A stretch of 47,830 nucleotides of DNA from UMGS902 sp045538895 (GTDB taxonomy: Bacteria; Bacillota; Clostridia; Oscillospirales; CAG-272): contig JAZQEH010000002.1 of NCBI GenBank assembly GCA_045538895.1, positions 1 through 47,830 of the forward strand, given 5' to 3'. The notes under the pieces were generated by a model. That model saw nothing but the letters and a program-made list of their open reading frames with translations. It was not told the DNA's origin and searched no databases. This document shows, piece after piece, positions 9,028 to 16,612 of this stretch. Position numbers and translations under genes: made by a program. The stretch's first letter is position 1. Every line of letters starts with the position of its first letter.

Positions 9028-10756
9028 AGGCACCTTTGCACGTGTTCTTTCCTACATCAGAAAAAGCATAGGACTGCTTGTTGTCACTCTTGTTCTGGCA
9101 CTCGCCATTGTCGCATTAACTCTGTATTTGCCTATACTTATCGGCGATGCAATCGACCTCTGCGTTGACGAGGGAATAAACCTTGAACTTATAACCGACA
9201 TACTCGCAAAATCCGCCATTGTAGTTGCCCTTACCGCCGTTCTCCAATGGGTAATGAGCATCATCAATAACAGTATCACCTATCGCATAGTCCGTGATAT
9301 TCGCCGTGATGCAATAAGAAAGATTCAAAAGCTTCCGCTTTCGTACATAGACTCGCATCAGGCAGGTGAAACCGTTAACCGTGTAATCTCTGACGTTGAC
9401 ACTTTCTCTGACGGTCTTCTCATGGGTTTTACGCAGTTTTTCACGGGAATTATAACCATTATCGGTACACTCATCGTTCTGTTCATAATTGATTGGCGTG
9501 TTGCACTTTTCGTTTTTGCACTCACTCCGCTTTCGCTTTTTGTTGCAAAGTTCATTGCCGAGCATACGCATGACTTTTTCCTTGCTCAAAGTAAAACCAA
9601 GGCAGAACAGACTGCATTTGTCAACGAAACGATATCCGAGCAAAAGGTTTCCATAGCCTTTTCACACGGCGACGAAAACGTCGAAAAATTCGACGATATC
9701 AACGACCGTCTTACAAAATGCTCGCTAAAAGCAACGTTTTATTCCTCACTCACAAACCCATCGACACGTGTTGTAAACAACCTTGTTTACCTCGGCGTTG
9801 CACTGCTTGGCGGATTCTTCTGCATTGGCACAAACCCCAGTATGACCGTAGGCTCGCTTGCAGTATGCCTGCGATATGCAAACCAGTACACAAAGCCGTT
9901 CAACGAAATCTCCGGCGTAATTACCGAGCTTCAGAATGCACTCGCATGTGCATCCCGCATATTTGAGCTGCTTGATGCAAAGGAAATTGAGCCTGACGGC
10001 GCCGATGCAAAAGCTCCCGAAAAGATTGACGGCAACGTCACATTTGAAAACGTATATTTCTCATACACACCCGAGAAAAAGCTTATCGAAAACTTTAATT
10101 TTGCCGCGAAGCACGGTCAACGCATAGCCATTGTAGGCCCCACCGGCTCCGGAAAGACTACGCTTATCAATCTGCTTATGCGTTTCTACAATCCGACAAG
10201 CGGCAAAATCTCTGTTGACTCTATATCTACCCGTGACTTAAAGCGTGCCACGTTGCGTAAAAACTTCGGCATGGTGCTTCAGGACACATGGCTGCGTGAG
10301 GGAACGATACGTGACAACATCACAATGGGCAAGCCCGATGCAACCGATGAAGAGGTTATAGCGGCGGCTAAAGCGGCTCACGCACACGGTTTTATCAAGA
10401 ATCTGCCAAACGGCTACGACACGTATATCGGCGAGGACGGCGGTGCCCTCTCACAAGGTCAGAAGCAGCTGCTATGTATCACACGAATCATGCTCTGCCT
10501 GCCGCCCATGCTTATTCTTGATGAGGCAACCTCGTCTATCGACACACGAACCGAGTTGCGTATTCAAAACGCTTTTGCTACGCTTATGAAAGGCCGCACA
10601 AGCTTTATCGTTGCTCACCGTCTTTCCACCATACGTGAAGCCGACGTTATTCTGGTTATGAAGGACGGAAACATCATCGAACAAGGCACACACAGCGACC
10701 TTATCAAAAAAGGCGGCTTTTATTCCGAGCTTTGGAATGCTCAATTTGTAAATTAG
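9020..10756 (+). CDS. ABC exporter half-transporter, catalytic subunit
   Basis: The 578-residue partner starts at ATG 9020, which overlaps the preceding stop and has AGGTGACG upstream; an upstream in-frame extension to 8915 would lie inside the first gene and is rejected. It has six membrane helices and an NBD with Walker A GPTGSGKTT (Lys379), Walker B LILDEATSS with catalytic Glu502, and switch His533 (VAHRLST). Its signature is LSQGQ (477-481) instead of LSGGQ. Pairing this Walker site with the partner's intact SGGQ gives one consensus ATP site; the partner's Asp491 with this LSQGQ gives the degenerate site. This is the usual layout of heterodimeric exporters of Gram-positive bacteria. Confidence 0.93.
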   Translation: MNKGTFARVLSYIRKSIGLLVVTLVLALAIVALTLYLPILIGDAIDLCVDEGINLELITDILAKSAIVVALTAVLQWVMSIINNSITYRIVRDIRRDAIRKIQKLPLSYIDSHQAGETVNRVISDVDTFSDGLLMGFTQFFTGIITIIGTLIVLFIIDWRVALFVFALTPLSLFVAKFIAEHTHDFFLAQSKTKAEQTAFVNETISEQKVSIAFSHGDENVEKFDDINDRLTKCSLKATFYSSLTNPSTRVVNNLVYLGVALLGGFFCIGTNPSMTVGSLAVCLRYANQYTKPFNEISGVITELQNALACASRIFELLDAKEIEPDGADAKAPEKIDGNVTFENVYFSYTPEKKLIENFNFAAKHGQRIAIVGPTGSGKTTLINLLMRFYNPTSGKISVDSISTRDLKRATLRKNFGMVLQDTWLREGTIRDNITMGKPDATDEEVIAAAKAAHAHGFIKNLPNGYDTYIGEDGGALSQGQKQLLCITRIMLCLPPMLILDEATSSIDTRTELRIQNAFATLMKGRTSFIVAHRLSTIREADVILVMKDGNIIEQGTHSDLIKKGGFYSELWNAQFVN

Positions 10757-10765
10757 GAGAAAAAC

Positions 10766-11455
10766 ATGATTGGTATTATTTGTGCAATGAAAATCGAGGC
10801 GGATGCAATCCGTGCTTCCCTCTCCGACACCAGAACCGAAACTGTAAGTGGTGTCGAGTTTACCTGCGGCTCTCTCCACGGCAAGGACATTGTTATAGCG
10901 ATTTGCGGTATCGGCAAGGTTTTTGCCGCTATCTGTACCGAAGCTATGATACTGAAGTATTCACCGGAGCTTATCATCAACAGCGGTGTTGCCGGCACGC
11001 TCACCGATGCACTTTCAATAGGTGACATTGCAATAGCAAAAACTCTCGTTCAGCATGATATGGACACAAGTCCGCTTGGTGACCCTGTGGGACTCATTTC
11101 AGGCATAAACAAAATTCATTTTGAGGCTGACGAAAAGGCGGTTTCTGCCTTTGAATCGGCAGTTAAAAGCGTTGGTGCAAACAGTGTTATCGGCACTATT
11201 GCATCGGGCGACCAGTTTATGAGTGACACCGAGAAAAAATGCGTTATCCGTGACCGTTTCAATGCTATTGCATGCGAAATGGAGGGTGCGGCAGTTGCAC
11301 ACGTTGCATACGTAAACCGTGTTCCCTTTGCGGTACTGCGTGCAATATCCGACAGTGCAAGCGGCGATGCACAGATGGAATACCCGAAGTTTGTTGCAAT
11401 GGCTGCCGAGCGTTCACACAAAATTATTGACGAGTTTATAAGATTATGGAAATGA
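10766..11455 (+). CDS. mtnN: 5'-methylthioadenosine/S-adenosylhomocysteine nucleosidase
   Basis: The 229-residue cytoplasmic enzyme hydrolyses MTA and SAH to adenine plus the thioribose or ribosylhomocysteine, clearing products of polyamine synthesis and methylation. The start IGIICAMKIEADAI aligns with the family N-terminus; Glu11 is the usual nucleophile-activating residue, Met172-Glu173 (CEMEGAA) bind ribose, and Asp196 (ISDSA) is the general acid. Length matches the family (~230). AGGAG lies 6 nt upstream, 10 nt after the exporter stop, so it is co-transcribed with the exporter; why is unclear. Confidence 0.95.
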   Translation: MIGIICAMKIEADAIRASLSDTRTETVSGVEFTCGSLHGKDIVIAICGIGKVFAAICTEAMILKYSPELIINSGVAGTLTDALSIGDIAIAKTLVQHDMDTSPLGDPVGLISGINKIHFEADEKAVSAFESAVKSVGANSVIGTIASGDQFMSDTEKKCVIRDRFNAIACEMEGAAVAHVAYVNRVPFAVLRAISDSASGDAQMEYPKFVAMAAERSHKIIDEFIRLWK

Positions 11456-12564
11456 AGCTTGGATTCGGACTCATGCGTTTGCCTCTGACAGATGCAAACG
11501 ATTCAAAAAGCATCGACATTCCTGCACTCTGCGAGATGGTTGATGCGTTTATAGCAAACGGTTTTACATATTTCGACACCGCCTGGATGTATTGCGGCGG
11601 CAAAAGCGAGGATGCTGTAAACGAGGTTTTGACAAAGAGATACCCAAGAGATGCTTTTTCGGTTACCTCAAAGCTACCCGGATACAAAATCAAGTCTTTG
11701 GAGGACAGGGACACCGTGTTCTCCGAGCAGTTACGCAAAACGGGACTTGAATTCTTTGACTACTATTTTCTCCACAACGTAAACACCGAGTCAATGCCAA
11801 CCTTTGAGGGTTTTGACTGCTTTTCATGGATAAAAGAGAAAAAGGAAAATGGCTTTGCCAAGAAAATCGGTTTTTCCTTCCATGACGGCCCCGATGTGCT
11901 TGACAAGGTCCTCACAAAATACCCGTTTTTCGACGTGGTGCAGTTGCAGATAAACTACCTCGACTGGGAGAGTGCGGTACAGTCACGTGCATGCTACGAG
12001 GTAGCAAGAAAGCACGGCAAGGACATTATAGTTATGGAGCCTGTAAAGGGCGGCACGCTTGCAAACGTTCCATGCGAGGTTGAAAAGCTTTTCAAAGAGC
12101 ATGACGCAAAAATGTCGGTTTCCTCTTATGCAATCCGCTTTGCCGCAAGCCTTGACGGCGTTATAATGGTCCTCAGCGGCATGAGCAACATGGAGCAGTT
12201 AAATGACAACATGAGCTACATGAAGGATTTTAAGCCCTTCACCGAGGAAGAATTCAAGTTAGTGCATGCCGCAAGAGATATCATAAATCAAGATGCCGCA
12301 ATCAAATGCACAGGCTGTGAATACTGCATTGTAAACTGCCCGCAAAACATCGCTATCCCGAAATACTTTTCGCTGTACAACCGAAACTTGACCGAGGCTA
12401 AAACAAAGAAGTGGACGGTTGAAGAAGCATACTATGACCGTGTAGCCGCCGACTTTGGCAAAGCATCCGATTGTATTGCATGCGGTCAGTGCGAGAGCAT
12501 GTGTCCGCAACACCTACCGATTATCGAGCATTTAAAAGAAGTTGCCAAAACGTTTGAAACGTAA
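11446..12564 (+). CDS. Aldo/keto reductase with C-terminal dicluster [4Fe-4S] ferredoxin domain
   Basis: The 372-residue protein has an AKR TIM barrel (residues ~1-270) with the AKR-like FDTAWMY (Asp, Tyr), Lys in TSKLPG and His in YFLHNV. About 90 C-terminal residues carry two cluster motifs, CTGCEYCIVNCP and CIACGQCESMCP. This architecture is common in anaerobic Clostridia; electrons probably pass between ferredoxin and a carbonyl substrate, which is unknown. The start at 11446 overlaps mtnN by 10 nt; the ATG at 11452, in an ATGA overlap with the mtnN stop, is an equally good start. Last gene of the exporter operon, closed by the next hairpin. Confidence 0.9.
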   Translation: MEMKLGFGLMRLPLTDANDSKSIDIPALCEMVDAFIANGFTYFDTAWMYCGGKSEDAVNEVLTKRYPRDAFSVTSKLPGYKIKSLEDRDTVFSEQLRKTGLEFFDYYFLHNVNTESMPTFEGFDCFSWIKEKKENGFAKKIGFSFHDGPDVLDKVLTKYPFFDVVQLQINYLDWESAVQSRACYEVARKHGKDIIVMEPVKGGTLANVPCEVEKLFKEHDAKMSVSSYAIRFAASLDGVIMVLSGMSNMEQLNDNMSYMKDFKPFTEEEFKLVHAARDIINQDAAIKCTGCEYCIVNCPQNIAIPKYFSLYNRNLTEAKTKKWTVEEAYYDRVAADFGKASDCIACGQCESMCPQHLPIIEHLKEVAKTFET

Positions 12565-12572
12565 TATGCAGC

Positions 12573-12603
12573 AAAAAAGCACTTGCAAACGCAAGTGCTT
12601 TTT
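12573..12603. terminator. Bidirectional terminator, copy 1 of a duplicated hairpin
   Basis: 12-bp stem AAAAGCACTTGC/GCAAGTGCTTTT (12575-12586/12591-12602), loop AAAC. It sits between two converging genes and can serve both. Thirty bases (12573-12602) are identical to 16578-16607 at the other end of the next gene pair. Confidence 0.9.
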
Positions 12604-12612
12604 CTGTTAAGT

Positions 12613-15600
12613 TTACTCTAATATATACTTGAAAAGGCGAAGTACATCAATAAGATCGATTTTTCCGTTTCCGCTGATGTCACCGCTTTCAACAGAAACA
12701 CCATTTACAATAGCACGAATAAGGATAAGTGCATCTTTAACGTTAACAACACCGTCAACGTTATAATCCGCAATTTTCTCTATATCCAAATTATAAACTC
12801 CGCTTCTGTTGCTTTCGCCGCTTATGCTGTAAGCATTCTTTTCGGGGAATGCACGTACGGCAAAAGTAATTTGACCTTCACCCAAAGTTTCTAAGTCGGG
12901 AGCAAGGGAGGTGTTACATGTGAACACGGTCTTTGCTTTAACGCCGTCAACGTAGAAGGTTACCTTATATGCACCTGCGTTTGCAACGGTATCCCATTCA
13001 GCGGTGTTTTCGCTCCATCTAAGGTTTGCGGGAGCAGGAAGTGCAGGTCCTTTTGCATTAGAAAGGGTATTTTCAAAAGACTCGTTAGTCTGTGAGAAGA
13101 GCCAGTCTACAATACCGGGAGTTTCTGCCGCAATTCTCCAAATGTTGCTGTGGTCACCGCCAACAACCTCGGTGTAAGTAATCTTTCCGCCAACTTCTCT
13201 GAGTGCCTTAACAATAGCACGGGTTCCTTCTACAGGGCTACCCGACGAACTTGTGTCAAGATCACCGTGGAATGCCCAAATGGGAATATTCTTCATACGG
13301 TGTGCGATAGCATGTGCATAGTCATCAACCGCACGGGCACCCGAAACAGGTACTGCCGCTGCGAAAACTTCAGGATAAAGAGTCATCAAATTCCATACAG
13401 CACCTGTACCGTTAGATGAACCGCCAAGATATACTCTTGATGTATCTGCACGGTAGTCGGTGAGGAACATATCAAGGAGTTCTACCGCTGCACAGAAATA
13501 TTTACTGCCGTAGGGTTCGCCACTTTCCAAAAATTCTGCGTACTTTTCACTTCCGGGATATACGCTTACTTTGCCTACAGTACCGTAAAGAGTCCATTCG
13601 TAGGGGCTTGACGGGCATTGAGGAGCAATCATGATACACTCATAGTCGCTCTCATAAACCACATTTTGAATGCTGTATGAGCCAAGCTGAGAAACGTTGT
13701 CTGTTCCGCGTGAGCCGTTACCGTGCATATAAAGGAATACAGGGTAATCCTTGTCGCTTGTTTCATAGCCCTCGGGCAAATAGTAACGGTAAGGAAGAAC
13801 CGTTCCGTCTGATGCAGTAAAACTTCCGTAAAGGAATGCTTCCTTAATTGCGGTTTTTTCTTCGGGGAAAATCTCTCCCTCGGGGGTTATAATCTTTTGA
13901 TAACCCTCCATCTTGCCAACCAAAGTGCTGTAATTTGCAAGACCTCTTACGTCTGCAACAGACGTTCCGCCCTCGCCGGTAACACTGCCGTCAAAGCGTG
14001 TCAATGTTGCCGCACTAAAATCACCGCCGGTAACCTTTGTAGTAACGCTATCCGTAATGTTGCTTACTTTTGCACTTGCATAAACGTTGTAAATAAACGT
14101 ACCGCCTGTGATGGTAAGCTTTGCATTTTTGAACGTACCGTCCGAAGAGCCGAGATAGATGTTAGCGAATGTACCGCCCTCAAGCGTTACGTTGGTAGTT
14201 CCGGTATATTCCTTTTTAACACCGCGTGAACCTGCAATAACAAGTGCTCTACCGCTTTTTACGGTGATGTTTGTGTCTTTATCAATCAAAGAACTGTCGT
14301 TATACTTGTCAGCACCCGACTGTACACCGCCTACGATTGTAACAGACTGTGCCACCTCGGTGAAATCACCGAAACCGCTTACAGTAATGCCCTCACCGAA
14401 CACGATGGGATTAAACTGTGCAACGATAAGCAGATATTTGCCGCTACCGTGAAGTGTAATATTCTCAAAAGTAGTTGCACCGTTAAGAATAAAACGAATG
14501 TTGGGTACTTCAAGAGTACCGCCGGTAATTGTAACCTTGCCGCTATGAGTGGGTTCCTTAAAAGTAGCGGTAAGAGTGAGTTTATTTACGATAACAACAG
14601 TACCGCCGTTGTCACCGAGTTTTTCATACGCATCCGCAAGAGTGCCGACGGGAGTAGCCTCAGTAGTACCGTCACCGCTACCGCCATCGGAAACGTATAC
14701 GGTTTCCAAATCAGCGGGATCTTCCTGCTTTTCGGTAATAAGTTCGGTAACGCCTTCAAATTTTCCGGTAACAACGTTACTGTCTGCAAGAGCACTAACG
14801 TCAACTACAGACGTAGCCCCCGCAGTAGTAACGCTACAGTCGAAACGTTCAAAGGTATCTTTGCTAAAATCACCACCGGTAATGGTTACGTTAATGCTAC
14901 CGGCAAGTTTACTTGTCTTTGCATTAGAATAAATATTGTATGTAAAGGTACCGCCGCTGATGTTAAGGTCAACGTTTCCGCCATTACCTGCACCTATACT
15001 ACCCATATAGATGTTGTAGTAAGTACCGCCCTCAAGGGTGATGTGTGCGGTACCTGTAAATGTTTCGGTCATATCGCGGTTAAAGCCTACAATAATAGCC
15101 TTACCGCTCTTCATTGTGATATAAGTATCTTTGGAAATCAAAGAAGTATCGGCATAGTTGCCAACATCTTTACGCACACCGCCAACGATGGTTATACCGT
15201 TTGTTACCGAAGAAAAAGCACCAAAGCCGCTAACGGTTATTCCCTCACCAAAGGTGATGTGATTATACTGTGCAAATATGCTTAAATACTTATTACCCTT
15301 CAAGGTAATATTTTCAAAAGTAGTTGCACCGTTAAGAATAAAACGAATATCCTTTACCGCAAGAGTGCCACCGGTAAGTGTAACTTCACCGCTATGCACG
15401 GGTTCGATAAACGTTTCATTAAGCGAGAGCGTACCTACAATAACAATTTTACCGCCCTCTGTACCAAGTTTTGCATACGCATCCGCAAGAGTGCCCACGG
15501 GTGTAGCCTCGGTAGTGCCGTCACCGCTGCCACCGTCGGAAACGTATACTGTGTTTTCAGCAGCAAATGCCGATATGACAAGCAACACCGAAATCACAAG

Positions 15601-15621
15601 CATGACAAATAGTTTTTTCAT
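12613..15621 (-). CDS. Secreted alpha/beta-hydrolase (PHB-depolymerase/CE1-like esterase) with tandem beta-helix modules and dockerin
   Basis: The 1002-residue protein has a signal peptide (1-20) and AGGAG 7 nt upstream of its ATG. Two near-identical modules follow (about 23-300 and 308-590), each opening VYVSDGGSGDGTTEATPVG and carrying GGTY/GGTF..IY repeats. Residues about 615-865 are an alpha/beta-hydrolase: oxyanion region YMHGNGSRGTD, nucleophile elbow GGSSNG (Ser736), Asp789 in HGDLDTS and His824 in GGDHSNIW. This resembles feruloyl or acetyl esterases of the CE1/PHB-depolymerase group. A fibronectin-like stretch (870-945) leads to a complete type-I-like dockerin with two repeats, DYNVDGVVNVKDAL and DISGNGKIDLIDVL. 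Inferred role: extracellular esterase acting on hemicellulose, assembled by cohesin binding. It diverges from a LysR regulator that probably controls it. Confidence 0.87.
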   Translation of the reverse strand: MKKLFVMLVISVLLVISAFAAENTVYVSDGGSGDGTTEATPVGTLADAYAKLGTEGGKIVIVGTLSLNETFIEPVHSGEVTLTGGTLAVKDIRFILNGATTFENITLKGNKYLSIFAQYNHITFGEGITVSGFGAFSSVTNGITIVGGVRKDVGNYADTSLISKDTYITMKSGKAIIVGFNRDMTETFTGTAHITLEGGTYYNIYMGSIGAGNGGNVDLNISGGTFTYNIYSNAKTSKLAGSINVTITGGDFSKDTFERFDCSVTTAGATSVVDVSALADSNVVTGKFEGVTELITEKQEDPADLETVYVSDGGSGDGTTEATPVGTLADAYEKLGDNGGTVVIVNKLTLTATFKEPTHSGKVTITGGTLEVPNIRFILNGATTFENITLHGSGKYLLIVAQFNPIVFGEGITVSGFGDFTEVAQSVTIVGGVQSGADKYNDSSLIDKDTNITVKSGRALVIAGSRGVKKEYTGTTNVTLEGGTFANIYLGSSDGTFKNAKLTITGGTFIYNVYASAKVSNITDSVTTKVTGGDFSAATLTRFDGSVTGEGGTSVADVRGLANYSTLVGKMEGYQKIITPEGEIFPEEKTAIKEAFLYGSFTASDGTVLPYRYYLPEGYETSDKDYPVFLYMHGNGSRGTDNVSQLGSYSIQNVVYESDYECIMIAPQCPSSPYEWTLYGTVGKVSVYPGSEKYAEFLESGEPYGSKYFCAAVELLDMFLTDYRADTSRVYLGGSSNGTGAVWNLMTLYPEVFAAAVPVSGARAVDDYAHAIAHRMKNIPIWAFHGDLDTSSSGSPVEGTRAIVKALREVGGKITYTEVVGGDHSNIWRIAAETPGIVDWLFSQTNESFENTLSNAKGPALPAPANLRWSENTAEWDTVANAGAYKVTFYVDGVKAKTVFTCNTSLAPDLETLGEGQITFAVRAFPEKNAYSISGESNRSGVYNLDIEKIADYNVDGVVNVKDALILIRAIVNGVSVESGDISGNGKIDLIDVLRLFKYILE

Positions 15622-15657
15622 GTTTTTTCTCCTATAATATTAATTGTTTACAGAATA

Positions 15658-15708
15658 ATTATAAAATAATTCTACACTATTGTAAAGCATGAAATATCAT
15701 GGTATACT
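15658..15708. promoter_or_regulatory. Divergent overlapping promoters with palindromic operator
   Basis: Minus-strand promoter for the esterase gene: TTTACA (15686-15681), 17 bp, TATAAT (15663-15658). Plus-strand promoter for lysR: TTGTAA (15680-15685), 17 bp, TATACT (15703-15708). The two -35 boxes occupy almost the same bases. The inverted repeat CATGA-N4-TCATG (15688-15701) lies in the lysR spacer and immediately upstream of the esterase -35, the usual place for a LysR-type site. This suggests autoregulation plus control of the esterase. Confidence 0.65.
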
Positions 15709-15741
15709 ATATTATATATCATGTAGCAAACGGAGAAAGAG

Positions 15742-16578
15742 ATGGAACTTTTACAGCTTAAATATTTCTGCGATGCGGCTCAAAGCGAAAACTTTTCGGT
15801 TACGGCAAAAAAATTCGGTGTGCCTACTTCTGCCGTATCTCAAAGCATACACCGCCTTGAAAAAGAACTCGGGACGTCCTTTTTCTCGCGTCATGCAAAT
15901 TCAATAAAACTAAATGACGTCGGCAAAGAGTTTTATTTAAAAATATCTGCTTCGCTCGCTTTGATGGATGATGCCATTGCATCAATTTCCAACAACAAGC
16001 AAAAAAGAACCCTTTCTATTTTCATTGATGCAAAGCGTCGCCACATGATTAAAATTGTCGAAGAATTCAAAAAGGAACACCCCGATATAGACGTAAACAT
16101 TAAACACGTTCCCGATTTTGAAAAGGACGATTATGACATCATAATAGCCGACTACGATATCAAACTTCCCAAATACGAAAAGCATTTGATAACCTCTGAG
16201 GGACTCGCAATAGCCATTCACAAAAACCACCCCCTTGCCAAGCATAAAAAACTCACGGTTGACATGCTGATAAACGAGCCTTTTATCACCATGAACGAGA
16301 AAAGACCGATGCATAAGGTGGTTATGAACATATGCAAAGATTTCGGCTTTGCTCCGCATATCACTCTGCAAAGCGATGACCCAAGTTACGTTGGCCGACT
16401 TGTGTCGCTTGGAATGGGTGTTGCCATCGGCCCTGCCCCCTCGGTCGAAACGTATTCCGAAAACGTTGTATTTTACCCTATAAAAGGTTATACGCGTGAC
16501 GTATACGCCTACGTTCTCCAAAGCAAGCATATTTTGCCGCATATAAACGATTTTTTGGATTTACTGACGCAAGACTGA
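15742..16578 (+). CDS. LysR-family transcriptional regulator
   Basis: The 278-residue protein has an N-terminal winged helix-turn-helix (residues 2-60: LQLKYFCDAAQSENFSVTAK and TSAVSQSIHRLEKELG) and a type-2 periplasmic-binding-like effector domain (about 85-275). GGAGAAAGAG precedes the ATG. It is divergently transcribed from the dockerin-esterase gene with 120 bp between them, the typical arrangement of a LysR regulator and its target. The effector is unknown; an aromatic or sugar acid released by the esterase would fit but is only a guess. Confidence 0.92.
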   Translation: MELLQLKYFCDAAQSENFSVTAKKFGVPTSAVSQSIHRLEKELGTSFFSRHANSIKLNDVGKEFYLKISASLALMDDAIASISNNKQKRTLSIFIDAKRRHMIKIVEEFKKEHPDIDVNIKHVPDFEKDDYDIIIADYDIKLPKYEKHLITSEGLAIAIHKNHPLAKHKKLTVDMLINEPFITMNEKRPMHKVVMNICKDFGFAPHITLQSDDPSYVGRLVSLGMGVAIGPAPSVETYSENVVFYPIKGYTRDVYAYVLQSKHILPHINDFLDLLTQD

Positions 16579-16607
16579 AAAAAGCACTTGCAAACGCAAG
16601 TGCTTTT
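16578..16607. terminator. Bidirectional terminator, copy 2 of a duplicated hairpin
   Basis: Same stem and loop as the hairpin at 12573-12602, thirty identical bases. It starts at the last base of the lysR stop codon and also faces the histidine kinase gene ending at 16613. Confidence 0.9.
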
Positions 16608-16612
16608 CATAT

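Noticed and set aside
12900..15300. Regularly spaced GGTACCGCC-like strings that look like a repeat array
   Set aside because: They are the codons for the recurring GGTF/GGTY protein motif on the minus strand, with variable spacing and no CRISPR-like repeat.
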